From assembly GCF_900155885.1 (NCBI RefSeq), contig NZ_FTMB01000001.1, positions 558,001 to 622,000 of the forward strand: a DNA stretch of 64,000 bases, in the 5' to 3' direction. Numbering within the stretch: the stretch's first letter is position 1; every line of letters starts with the position of its first letter. Origin of the DNA: Rhizobium sp. RU20A (GTDB lineage: Bacteria > Pseudomonadota > Alphaproteobacteria > Rhizobiales > Rhizobiaceae). Below the pieces are notes generated by a model. The model searched no databases. It had not been told where the DNA came from and was given only the letters and a program-made list of their open reading frames with translations. The translations under genes and the position numbers were made by a program. Below are positions 26,629 through 34,901 of the stretch, piece by piece.

Positions 26629-27450
26629 ATGAACATCAAGATGGGCGAACTCGCGCGGCACACGGACGAGAAGTTCGGAGTAACGGTTCTTCGCAGCGTG
26701 CATGGATGGTATTGGGTCGTCGCCGCACGCGATGGCGACACGACAGAGGAACTCAGGGAAGTCGTCGCCGATATCAGCAGGCGTGACGATGCCTGGTGGT
26801 ACGTCGACCGCAAGCCCTGGACGGCAGTGTGGACGCTGGAGTTGCCAGACGCAGGCGCTGGCCGCTGCGCTACGGTCTCCGGCATGGTCACTCACGCGCT
26901 TTCCACCCACTTCCCCCAGAACGAACACGATGTCTTCCGCGCTCCCGAGCACGACAACAAGCTGTTTGAAATACTCACTGCCTACGAGGAGCATATCCGA
27001 CATGTCGCCGAGACCAGGGAATGGCCAGCGGATGTCGTCATGTTCGACGAACCACCGGGAGGGCGGATCGAGGGCGCGCAGGAGAATGTTCCAGCCAGAG
27101 AGGGGCCGAGGCGTTGGCAGATCGACTACAACGTCGACTACCGCTGGCGGTTCGTCTCCGACACTGAATGCGGATACGACCTTCCGGAAAGGGAGATTCA
27201 GCTTTTCCAGCTCGGCGATGAGGGCGAGTGGATCGTGCGGATTTCGGAAAAGACCGTGCAGCCATGGTCGAATTTCGCCCGGGTAAGCCGTTTCCGCGAC
27301 ACCGTTGATCTGGGACATGGCCAGGGACTATCGTACGATCAGGCCCGCGAGATCGGAAAACTCTGGATGGATGGAACGGAGCCGGAAGCCCTCGGTCTAC
27401 CCTACGAGCCGAGGCCCGAGTACCCGATACGGTCCTTTTACGAACAGTAA
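26629..27450 (+). CDS. hypothetical protein
   Basis: A 273-residue, Trp- and acid-rich soluble protein beginning MNIKMGELARHTDEKFGVTV. No motif or family is recognised. GGAGC five bases before the ATG supports this start over the longer frame from 26521. It is divergent from the phosphatase operon. Confidence 0.6.
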   Translation: MNIKMGELARHTDEKFGVTVLRSVHGWYWVVAARDGDTTEELREVVADISRRDDAWWYVDRKPWTAVWTLELPDAGAGRCATVSGMVTHALSTHFPQNEHDVFRAPEHDNKLFEILTAYEEHIRHVAETREWPADVVMFDEPPGGRIEGAQENVPAREGPRRWQIDYNVDYRWRFVSDTECGYDLPEREIQLFQLGDEGEWIVRISEKTVQPWSNFARVSRFRDTVDLGHGQGLSYDQAREIGKLWMDGTEPEALGLPYEPRPEYPIRSFYEQ

Positions 27451-27710
27451 GTCATGCCTCGAACCCGCCGCCCGGGGATCCGCGCTGGCTGATCACCTTG
27501 AGGCATGTTCGGCTCCGGCAGTCCCGTGGCTCGGGGTGCTGCGCGAATTGAAGAGACGCGAGCACCAGATAATCAAGGTTGCACTACCTGCGGCATGCGG
27601 TATTCGATCGGGCAATTGATCGGGTACCCGCTAGCCCTCATGATGGTCTGCGGGAAGAGGCACGATTTGATGTCTTCTTCGCTGAGATTGCGCTTCCCGT
27701 CCGCAAAGTT

Positions 27711-27735
27711 GCGCAATAGGTAGCAACTGCCACCA
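27711..27735 (+). repeat. diverged copy C of the A/B repeat
   Basis: Shares an exact 19-base core (TAGGTAGCAACTGCCACCA) with repeats A and B and a near match before it, with one substitution and one missing base. It is in the same orientation as A. Confidence 0.65.
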
Positions 27736-27856
27736 GCTTGATCGAATTCCTAGTCGGGATCTTTTTACTGACGATTCTATGGAGAGTGCCGACTTTCCCC
27801 GGTCGATTCTAAGCGCTTCCTCGGCTACTGCATGCGCTCCTCGTCTCGATTGGTGC

Positions 27857-27891
27857 ACCTTGCTACAAGTTCGGCAGACTTGTAGCAAGGT
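27857..27891. promoter_or_regulatory. palindrome 1 upstream of the nucleotidyltransferase
   Basis: Perfect 14-base arms (ACCTTGCTACAAGT and its complement) around a 7-base spacer. It is repeated 48 bases downstream with a single base difference in the spacer. It may be a DNA operator or, if transcribed, an RNA hairpin. Confidence 0.7.
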
Positions 27892-27904
27892 GTTGATTGG
27901 TATA

Positions 27905-27939
27905 ACCTTGCTACAAGTTTGGCAGACTTGTAGCAAGGT
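27905..27939. promoter_or_regulatory. palindrome 2, abutting the ribosome-binding site
   Basis: Same 14-7-14 structure as palindrome 1. Its right arm ends in AAGGT and is followed at once by GGAG and the ATG at 27946, so protein binding or RNA folding here would block translation or transcription of the nucleotidyltransferase. Confidence 0.7.
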
Positions 27940-27945
27940 GGAGCC

Positions 27946-29112
27946 ATGAGATCGCTTTCCATTATCGATCAAACAGCGTTTTCTGAACTTGTTGAGCGGG
28001 CTCATGATGTCCAGTTGAGCGACCAGTTTCCCGTGACAGGTTCCTTCATCAAACTACGCAGGCACAACCGTGAATATTGGTATCACCGCACGCTCGAGAG
28101 AGGTGACGGCTCGGCACCTCCAAAGCTTCAGTCAAAATATGTAGGACCTGTCGACGATGTCGATGTCACCAGGCGCGTTGAAAACGCAAGCGAACTGAAA
28201 GCTGACTACGTCGCACGTCGCAAGCTGGCGAGCCAGCTCAGGCGGTCTGGCCTTCCGTCTCCGTCTGCAACGGAAGGCGAGACGATCGAGAAACTGGCTG
28301 CCAACGGCCTGTTCCGCCTTCGTGCAACCCTCGTGGGTTCGCATGCCTTCCAGGCCTACGGCGGGCTGCTGGGCATCAAGCTCGATCAGGCCACCTACCG
28401 CACCGACGACATCGATATCGCTCAGTTCTATAGTATCTCAGTCCTCGTGGAGGACTCAATGACCGACATCGGCAACCTTCTCGTAGACGTTGACAGCACG
28501 TTCAAGCCGATCTTCAACGCATTTTCTCCAAACCTGGTGGCGGGGTATCGGAACAAGGACGGCTTAAAGATCGAGGTTCTGACCCCGAACAGGGGCGATG
28601 CGGACTATGGAAGGGGCCTGTCGAAGATGCCTGCGCTCGGTAATATCGGCGCACAGGCCCTGCCATTTCTCGACTTCCTGATCTACGAACCGGTCAGATC
28701 AGTCGTCCTTCATGGTGCCGGAGTAGGGGTAGTGGTGCCTGCACCACAGCGTTTCGCGGTGCACAAGCTCATCCTCTCGACCCGCCGACAAGGCGGGATG
28801 CAGGCGGCAAGCAAGGTGTCAAAGGATCTGGCGCAGTCTGCTTCTCTGATCCGCGGGCTGGCGGAGGCGAAACAAGACTTCGAACTGGGGGCGGCATGGA
28901 TGGAAGCCTGGAGGCGAGGCCCCAAATGGAGGAAGCACCTCGCGATCGGCTCTCTCCGCCTTCGGGATAGCGACTTCGGCCTTCTCGAAGATGCCGTATG
29001 TTACGCTGAAAAGATGACGGGCACTGAGCTGCGGAGCCACGGCATGGGGGATGGAAAAGAAGGTCTGATCGACTTCCGGCGGAGGATGGGAGGTGTCAGG
29101 CCCCAGACCTGA
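27946..29112 (+). CDS. GSU2403-type nucleotidyltransferase-fold protein
   Basis: A 388-residue protein. The N-terminal part has the family's HNREYWYHRT and KYVGP segments. The nucleotidyltransferase core shows a GS motif (LVGSHAFQAY, residues 129-138) and the paired Asp in RTDDIDIA (152-159). This matches the NTP_transf_8/GSU2403 group, related to AbiEii/MenT-type toxins. Targets are unknown; tRNA modification or growth arrest is plausible. It stands alone, with no partner gene on either side, behind the tandem palindromes. Confidence 0.75.
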   Translation: MRSLSIIDQTAFSELVERAHDVQLSDQFPVTGSFIKLRRHNREYWYHRTLERGDGSAPPKLQSKYVGPVDDVDVTRRVENASELKADYVARRKLASQLRRSGLPSPSATEGETIEKLAANGLFRLRATLVGSHAFQAYGGLLGIKLDQATYRTDDIDIAQFYSISVLVEDSMTDIGNLLVDVDSTFKPIFNAFSPNLVAGYRNKDGLKIEVLTPNRGDADYGRGLSKMPALGNIGAQALPFLDFLIYEPVRSVVLHGAGVGVVVPAPQRFAVHKLILSTRRQGGMQAASKVSKDLAQSASLIRGLAEAKQDFELGAAWMEAWRRGPKWRKHLAIGSLRLRDSDFGLLEDAVCYAEKMTGTELRSHGMGDGKEGLIDFRRRMGGVRPQT

Positions 29113-29434
29113 TCGAGTGGGTGGGACCGGGCAGTGTGAGTCCTGACGCTGCGGCCACATCATTTGGGGTTCCGCCAGCTCAGTAATCATCTTTTCCGCC
29201 GATTACTGTCATTCCATCGATTACGGATGCCTGAACGCTCGGCGAACTTCCGAAATCCGTCCTGATGGAACTTCTGAAAGGCGAAGGTGCGACCCTGTCG
29301 GCAGAGCGAAATCGATCAAAGGTAATCGCGCCCCTCTGCACCCTCGTGTTCCGTCGCGCCGCGCTTCCGAGAGAAGAGGGTCGGGAACCTGCGACGCCTT
29401 CCGGCGTTGCGCCCGGTCACTGCAGGAGATCACG
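29113..29434. other. intergenic, nothing recognised
   Basis: About 320 bases between the nucleotidyltransferase and the DUF2188-like gene. I see no gene, strong hairpin or copy of the repeats described elsewhere. Confidence 0.4.
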
Positions 29435-29689
29435 ATGACCTTGAAGTATCATGTAGCAGAGCACGATGGTGGTTACGCGTATCGGCTCGGAGACGTGTGG
29501 TCGGAGCCTTACCCGGATCACGAAACAGGGGTGAAAGCCGCGAACGACGCTGCGCGGCGGCAGGAGGTGGGCGGCGAACCCGCCGAAATCTCGTACCAGC
29601 TTGCGGACGGCCAGTGGCAGACCCAGCATGTCGATGGAGGCGACCGACCGGAGACGGAAGTCATCGACGATAATCCTACGGCCGCCTGA
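29435..29689 (+). CDS. DUF2188-like small protein
   Basis: An 84-residue protein starting MTLKYHVAEHDGGYAYRLGDVWSEPY, followed by a helix with HETGVKAANDAARRQ. This is the layout of DUF2188 domains (HDGGWAVK followed by a helix of repeated Ala), whose function is unknown. AGGAGA six bases before the ATG supports the start. About 270 quiet bases follow before the next gene. Confidence 0.65.
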   Translation: MTLKYHVAEHDGGYAYRLGDVWSEPYPDHETGVKAANDAARRQEVGGEPAEISYQLADGQWQTQHVDGGDRPETEVIDDNPTAA

Positions 29690-29963
29690 CGTTCGCCGAT
29701 AGACCTTTACTCGATCACGAAGGTCGGCGACGACGGCGCTCGGCTTGTGGAAACAATCCACGAGTGGGGCTGAACTGGTCATGGTCGTTTGACACTAGCC
29801 CGGTCCGATCTCGCTGACGGGTACCGATCATTTTACTATGGGGGCAGGATTTTCTGCCAGGTTATCGCATCGTAACAAGCGCTTAGGATTGTCTGCCTAG
29901 TTCGGTTCCGTGGTGTGCTCAAGAACTCCCAGTGCACACAATACGCAATCGAAAGGTGATATC

Positions 29964-30311
29964 GTGCCAGTCGTATTTGAAAGAGCTTCCGGGCCAGTCC
30001 AGCCAATTACCATCGAACCATCCGAGGAGGAGACGAAGGAGGTCATCGGGATCATAAAGCAGTTCGAACGTACGCTGCTGGATCCCGAGAACCAGGATCC
30101 TCTCTCCGAGTTTTATTTCGGCGTCACCGCGGATCGGGTTGCATGGGATGATTATCCGATCGACGTGACGGGAAGTCGGGATCCGGTCGTGGCCATATTC
30201 ATGGACATTCACGAAATGTCGCGGGGACGTTTCGAGGAAATCACTCCTGAGGACCTCCATGCGCTTCTATTCAGGGGCCCGAAAGCAAGACGTTGGCAAA
30301 CGCGTTGGTGA
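29964..30311 (+). CDS. hypothetical protein
   Basis: A 115-residue acidic protein that probably starts with GTG at 29964, behind AAAGGTGAT. It has no recognised domain. Its stop overlaps the ATG of a 43-codon frame by one base (TGATG), typical of coupled genes. Confidence 0.5.
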   Translation: MPVVFERASGPVQPITIEPSEEETKEVIGIIKQFERTLLDPENQDPLSEFYFGVTADRVAWDDYPIDVTGSRDPVVAIFMDIHEMSRGRFEEITPEDLHALLFRGPKARRWQTRW

Positions 30312-30442
30312 TGGCGCTGTTCGTCGAGCGACATCGCTTTCTACATGGCGAGGTCGACGGCGGTCACAGCGCGCTGATCCAAGACTGGCTGATCGTAGCG
30401 CGCGACGCGATCTTCGCGAACTGTAATGTGGAAGCGGAGTAG
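30311..30442 (+). CDS. very short coupled reading frame
   Basis: A 43-residue frame beginning MALFVERHRFLHGEVDGGHS and ending in VEAE. Its ATG overlaps the stop of the previous gene. The sequence looks protein-like, with a helical, charged character. It could be a separate small protein, or the displaced C-terminus of the gene at 29964 after a frameshift. Confidence 0.4.
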   Translation: MALFVERHRFLHGEVDGGHSALIQDWLIVARDAIFANCNVEAE

Positions 30443-30519
30443 GTCGCGGCTAGAGCAGGTGGCGCGGGCGAGGCACGATCAACATGGCACGGCGGCGGGA
30501 TGTGGGTGCTGTGAAGCTT

Positions 30520-31239
30520 CTAGTGCCTCGTTCCCGCATTTCTGAATGTCATCTCGTGCTCCGCCGCACACAGGCGGCCGATCATCGTATCCATCTCGTC
30601 CACGACTCTGAGCATCGTCGGATCCGATATCAGGGTCGGGTCGCCTACCACTCCACGTTCGCGCAGCGTCTTCGAGATCGGCTCTTCGAATGCCACCCAG
30701 GCAGCCGCCATCCGGCCAGCCGCCGCCATCTCTTCTCCATACGTGCGATCGGGCCACTCTTCCCAGCCCGTCTCGTTCGTCACAAAGGCAAGGGAGAAAC
30801 CATCCCGGCCTTCCCGAGGAACCGTCGTAAAGTACACGCCATCGAGGAAGATCGAGGGCTTGTGCTTGAGCTTGAAGTCGGACTCCTCCCCGAAATGCAG
30901 GTAGAAGTGCTGCTCCGGAATGTTGAAATCCATCAGGTGGGCATCGTCCCAGTTGAACGCATCGGCTCCGTTCAGGGAATTGATGTCGAACAGCACGCTT
31001 CCTTGCTCCCGCCAGGACAGATGCACGTTATCAATGGCATTCTTGAACCTCTGCGATCTCTTGAAGTTCATATCCTTGGGGATTTCCTGGTGGACGAGCG
31101 CCGTAGCCCCGGCTTTGAACCGCGGGCTGTCCGGGCCATGCAGCATCGCCAACTCGCGCATCTGCCAGTTCACCCTGCTGCTCGCCGACTCGATGCAGGT
31201 CTGCAAAAGCGGGTAGCGGACGGGGTGATATTTTTCCAT
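30520..31239 (-). CDS. hypothetical protein divergent from an Mrr-like nuclease
   Basis: A 239-residue soluble protein beginning MEKYHPVRYPLLQTCIESAS. AAGGAGA seven bases upstream makes the start good. I recognise no domain. Aromatic and acidic residues are frequent. It is divergent from the nuclease gene at 31302, with only about 60 bases between the starts, so shared control is likely. A role in the same defence module is possible but unproven. Confidence 0.6.
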   Translation of the reverse strand: MEKYHPVRYPLLQTCIESASSRVNWQMRELAMLHGPDSPRFKAGATALVHQEIPKDMNFKRSQRFKNAIDNVHLSWREQGSVLFDINSLNGADAFNWDDAHLMDFNIPEQHFYLHFGEESDFKLKHKPSIFLDGVYFTTVPREGRDGFSLAFVTNETGWEEWPDRTYGEEMAAAGRMAAAWVAFEEPISKTLRERGVVGDPTLISDPTMLRVVDEMDTMIGRLCAAEHEMTFRNAGTRH

Positions 31240-31301
31240 GGTGTGTCTCCTTCAATGAAGGAATGGTCGGCGTGTCCGATGCAAGGAAGAAGGCTTTACC
31301 G

Positions 31302-32495
31302 ATGGCAGGTGGTCGATGGCGTGACGAGGAACTTGAAGGCGAGATACAGCGCGTGCGAGGAGCCATTCAGGCGTGGGCAGAACAGCACGACCTTTGGTTC
31401 GACTGCGGTTTCACGGATTACTTGAAGCACGTGGACAGCGAACCTGGCGACCCCCCGGTGGTCACCCTCCTGATCGTAGGTGGCGACCTCCACAACATGT
31501 TCGAGGGGTACTACGGCGGAGAACTTGAAAACGGCTTCTCTCGCCTCCTTGAGGATATGGGATACTGGTACGAGAACCGAGACGGTGCAACCGTAGCCAT
31601 CTATCCGGAGGAGGGCGGGGCACTCTCAGCGAGGTTTCAGTCCTACTTCCACTGGCAATGGGTCTGCAGCCTGATCGAGGAGGACACGTCCGACGTTTAC
31701 GAGGAGCTCTACGCTCACTTCGCGAATCGTCCGGAGGACTTGCACCGCCTTCATTGGCGGGACTTCGAAGTGCTGTTGTTTCGGATCTTCCAGAATCAAG
31801 GATTCAAGGCGGAGCTCGGACCAGGAAGCGGCGATGACGGAGTCGACCTTAGGCTGTGGCAGCGGGATCCTATTGGCGATGTCCTGACGGTCGTTCAAGC
31901 CAAGCGGTATGCTCAGGGGAACAAGGTAAATCTCACCGAGGTGGCCGCCCTGCAAGGGGTGGCCGACGCAGAGCGGGCCGACAGGGCTCTGTTCGTCACG
32001 ACCTCGAGCTATCTCCCAGTCGCCAGAAGGTTCACCGCTCGCATTGAAAGGCCTCTCTTTCTTGCCGAGCGCAACGATATCGTCGCCTGGTGCGCGCAGG
32101 CGGCGAACGGGGTGGTTTTGGACAAGTCGACGCTCGTCTCCAAGGGGGCCGTGGAGAAGCTGATCTACGAGGTCGCACAGAAGCGGGACCCTCGGATCGT
32201 GCGTGCCCGCTCCGGATACAACACCACGATGAACGAATTCGCCCTAGTCGTAAAAGAGACGAAACACGCTGCGCTCCTGATGGGGCTTTCAGGAGCAACG
32301 GTGAGCCACGATGGATTTGGACAGCGCGGAACCGAGGTCCCATTGCTTGATGGATCCACGATCGGGCGCCTGACTGGTGAACTGGTATGGCGCGCAAGGC
32401 GAAACGTAAGGGATCGAGAGGTGACTTACTGGGACGGAAGGCATCTGTTCTACCCCTGGAACGGCGAGCCGATGCTCTTCGACTATGTGGATTAG
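31302..32495 (+). CDS. Mrr-like restriction endonuclease
   Basis: A 397-residue protein. The central part (about residues 150-260) is an Mrr_cat nuclease fold: DFEVLLFRIFQNQGFKAE, then GSGDDGVDLRL with the catalytic Asp and VVQAKRY, the QxK form of the PD-(D/E)xK motif. The N- and C-terminal domains are unrecognised and may sense modified DNA or a signal. The ATG at 31302 follows GGAAGAAGG; an ATG at 31263 is possible. It lies in a defence-rich stretch beside the CBASS operon. Confidence 0.8.
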   Translation: MAGGRWRDEELEGEIQRVRGAIQAWAEQHDLWFDCGFTDYLKHVDSEPGDPPVVTLLIVGGDLHNMFEGYYGGELENGFSRLLEDMGYWYENRDGATVAIYPEEGGALSARFQSYFHWQWVCSLIEEDTSDVYEELYAHFANRPEDLHRLHWRDFEVLLFRIFQNQGFKAELGPGSGDDGVDLRLWQRDPIGDVLTVVQAKRYAQGNKVNLTEVAALQGVADAERADRALFVTTSSYLPVARRFTARIERPLFLAERNDIVAWCAQAANGVVLDKSTLVSKGAVEKLIYEVAQKRDPRIVRARSGYNTTMNEFALVVKETKHAALLMGLSGATVSHDGFGQRGTEVPLLDGSTIGRLTGELVWRARRNVRDREVTYWDGRHLFYPWNGEPMLFDYVD

Positions 32496-32602
32496 AGTCG
32501 CACGGGATGTTGCGCTCGATTTGAGAAGGTCGCCGGAAACTATTATTCTTTTTCGGGATAAAGAGAGCCGTGACTCTTACGTCCGATGATGTTAGCGGCT
32601 CC

Positions 32603-33115
32603 TTAGGTGGCCGCGGCAGTGCTTGTTGTCTTTGAACGTTGGAGCCGCACGAGCCTCCCGCTGTCGATCACGCTGACGGATAATTCGATCGACCCGGCTG
32701 ATGTACCTGCGATGATCAGGAGCGGCCTGTTACAGCGGTAGCTGCTATCGATGGAGATGGATCTCATCTCTCGGAAATCATTTCCGCTAGGTTCGGGGGA
32801 TCCGTCTGGATGAGAATGCCATTCCCCTAGATAGTACTCTCCCCGCCGCCACCGATCGCGAAGCAGTTCCTTCAGCCCCCTTACGCCTCGTTGAAACCAC
32901 GTCCTGCCGGAGATGGAGTCGTTCGGCCGCGCCGTCGCGCTAGTCACGAGAGCTGTGTAGCCATCATCCTGATAGCGTCCGATCAGGATGCCGCCGGTCT
33001 CGTCTCGCTTTGAATCCAGCGCCTGCCGCGCGATGATTGCAAGGGCTGGCTCAGTGAGCTTGACGACCACGCCCGCCGCCAGATGTTCGAACGTCGCGGC
33101 AATCTCCTCAATCAT
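32603..33115 (-). CDS. cap3: Cap3-like JAB/JAMM isopeptidase of CBASS
   Basis: A 170-residue JAB/MPN domain with all zinc and catalytic residues: Glu39 in ETGGILIG, His100 and His102 in EWHSHPDG, and Asp113 in SGND. In type II CBASS, Cap3 removes the conjugate that Cap2 attaches to the CD-NTase. It is last in the four-gene operon and overlaps cap2 by 8 bases. No upstream regulator gene is present. Confidence 0.9.
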   Translation of the reverse strand: MIEEIAATFEHLAAGVVVKLTEPALAIIARQALDSKRDETGGILIGRYQDDGYTALVTSATARPNDSISGRTWFQRGVRGLKELLRDRWRRGEYYLGEWHSHPDGSPEPSGNDFREMRSISIDSSYRCNRPLLIIAGTSAGSIELSVSVIDSGRLVRLQRSKTTSTAAAT

Positions 33116-34901
33116 CGACTTTCTCCACCGTTCCGAGCGGCGACTGGCGGAAATACTCGCGTCGTCTTCCTGGCGATTCGATTGCTCTCAGAACGGCCTT
33201 CGAGCCGATCGCGCTCCACAGCCTGACATCGGCAGCGGTCGCGGGAAATACCGGGTGCCAACAACCGATTCCCTCCATCCGTGCATCTTCAAGATCCGTT
33301 GGAGGGATGTCGAATTCCAGAAAGCTCTCCTTCGCGTCAATTGTCGGGAAAGCCGTTTCCGATGCGGTGTAAACAAGCAGGCCTTCCGCGCGCCATGTCA
33401 TGGCGAGACTGACGAAGACTTTTTCGCCGCCCCAGTCGAATTCCGCCATCGAATCCAGGACCGCGTCGGCACCCGTGCAGTCCACAATGACATCGAAGGA
33501 TCGGATCCTGTCCGCAACCGAAATCTCTGACGGCGGAAAGCTTGAAGGCAAGCCGATGACGGTGGCATCGGGCATGATCATGTTCAGCGCGCTCGCAAGA
33601 GCGTTGGCCTTGTTGTGGCCGACAGCGTCGATACCGAGAGCATGCCGCGTCAGGTTCCCAACATCCAGGCGATCCGGATCAAGGATTCCCATGTCCGCGA
33701 CACCCATGCGAACCAAGTTCTCGGCGACGGCGCTCCCAAGCGATCCAGCTCCGATGAGCAGCACGCTCCGATGGGGGAGCCTGTCGCCCGTCCCCGAGCG
33801 CGTCCTCAATTCGTCAGGCTCCCAGTTTACCGAACGGAGCCAATTAAGCGTGGCACCCGACTTAGCGCGTGCGCGGTCTATGAGCTGCCGTGCGCTTTCG
33901 AGTGGCCGAAATCCATCCTTCCGGGTCTCCCGCCCGCATAATTCGAGACCGCTCAGGGCAATCCAGTGGAAGCGCTTCGGGGCTTCGCCGAGTATCCCGG
34001 AAACAGAAAAGCCGAGAAGCAAGGTCAGAACACTGCTGTTCCTGTCGGCGCGGCGCCGGTCAGCCCCAGCATGTTCGAGGATGCTTGGCAAATCGACGCC
34101 AGCGTCAGCGAGGCATTTGGACAGCGCCGCCCACGTTCGCGGAAGTTCCCATGGAGCACGGACTGGAAGGCGGTCGAGCGCGATCCACAGCGCCGTCGCG
34201 GTCGATTCGGCCGACGACACGAAGGATCCCCACGTGACCGGAAATATCTCATTCAGACTGCGATCGCGAAAGACTTTGACCGCATACGTCTCCACGGCCC
34301 TCGGGATCTTCGCGAGGTCCGCCCATCCCCATTTCCCCATGTGCAAGGGCCAGAAGGAGAGGTCGTCCTCGGTCCCGACGAACCCGATCACCGGGAAGCT
34401 GGCCTGTCCCGGCCCGGAGGGCAACTCGAACGGTTCTCCGGGAACCACTAGCTCATTCACGGCAGCAGCGTCTATCCACAACAGGAGGCGCTCGACATAC
34501 CAAACGATTTTCTCTTCGATCGCTTCAGGCTGTCCGTTCCAGGAGACCCTGCCAAAAGCGGCTGCTTGACGGTGAAGGCAGGGATTGCCCGCGCGCCACG
34601 GGATATCTGCGGGGCCACTGTCGTTGAAGCTCTGATGTTGGAAGGTCGAGGTGATGCCGCCGGACTTTGCAGGGAAGATTGTGACCGAGGAATTCGCCGC
34701 CTCGAACACAAGATACCACTCGGTCTCTTCAGGGATGGAAGCCGTCGCAGGTTCCGATAGAGATGCTCGGAACGGCAACGACCATTGGCCATCGCGCATT
34801 GATTTCCAGCTCCCGACGGAAAGAATCCTAGGGCGGTTGGCAATCTCGGCAGCGGCAGACGCAAGAATTTCAGGTACGAACGACGACGACTGTTGCCTCA
34901 C
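33108..34901 (-). CDS. cap2: Cap2-like E2-E1 fusion of CBASS
   Basis: A 597-residue fusion. The N-terminal E2-like domain carries its probable catalytic Cys108 in AGNPCLH. The C-terminal ThiF/E1 domain has the adenylation site LIGAGSLGSAV with ILDPDRLD and NLTRH, and the probable catalytic Cys547 in GIGCWHPVFPAT. Both Cys positions fit those of characterised Cap2 enzymes. Cap2 conjugates the C-terminus of the CD-NTase to targets and primes it. It overlaps the CD-NTase gene by 4 bases and cap3 by 8. Confidence 0.92.
   Translation of the reverse strand: MRQQSSSFVPEILASAAAEIANRPRILSVGSWKSMRDGQWSLPFRASLSEPATASIPEETEWYLVFEAANSSVTIFPAKSGGITSTFQHQSFNDSGPADIPWRAGNPCLHRQAAAFGRVSWNGQPEAIEEKIVWYVERLLLWIDAAAVNELVVPGEPFELPSGPGQASFPVIGFVGTEDDLSFWPLHMGKWGWADLAKIPRAVETYAVKVFRDRSLNEIFPVTWGSFVSSAESTATALWIALDRLPVRAPWELPRTWAALSKCLADAGVDLPSILEHAGADRRRADRNSSVLTLLLGFSVSGILGEAPKRFHWIALSGLELCGRETRKDGFRPLESARQLIDRARAKSGATLNWLRSVNWEPDELRTRSGTGDRLPHRSVLLIGAGSLGSAVAENLVRMGVADMGILDPDRLDVGNLTRHALGIDAVGHNKANALASALNMIMPDATVIGLPSSFPPSEISVADRIRSFDVIVDCTGADAVLDSMAEFDWGGEKVFVSLAMTWRAEGLLVYTASETAFPTIDAKESFLEFDIPPTDLEDARMEGIGCWHPVFPATAADVRLWSAIGSKAVLRAIESPGRRREYFRQSPLGTVEKVDD

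Larger units (their letters stand above)
27451..27945. other. non-coding region with repeat C and tandem palindromes
   Basis: About 495 bases between the gene at 26629 and the nucleotidyltransferase gene. It carries repeat C (27711-27735) and two 35-bp palindromes that end at the ribosome-binding site of the next gene. I find no plausible antitoxin reading frame. Confidence 0.6.

Noticed and set aside
27840-27945. CRISPR-like repeat array
   Set aside because: Only two repeat units separated by 13 bases, each palindromic, with no cas genes nearby; this is an operator or hairpin pair.
27631-28005. Minus-strand frame with a repeated LLQVC(Q/R)TCSKV peptide before the nucleotidyltransferase
   Set aside because: The peptide repeat is only the translation of the two 35-bp palindromes, and the frame has no ribosome-binding site, so it is not accepted as an antitoxin.
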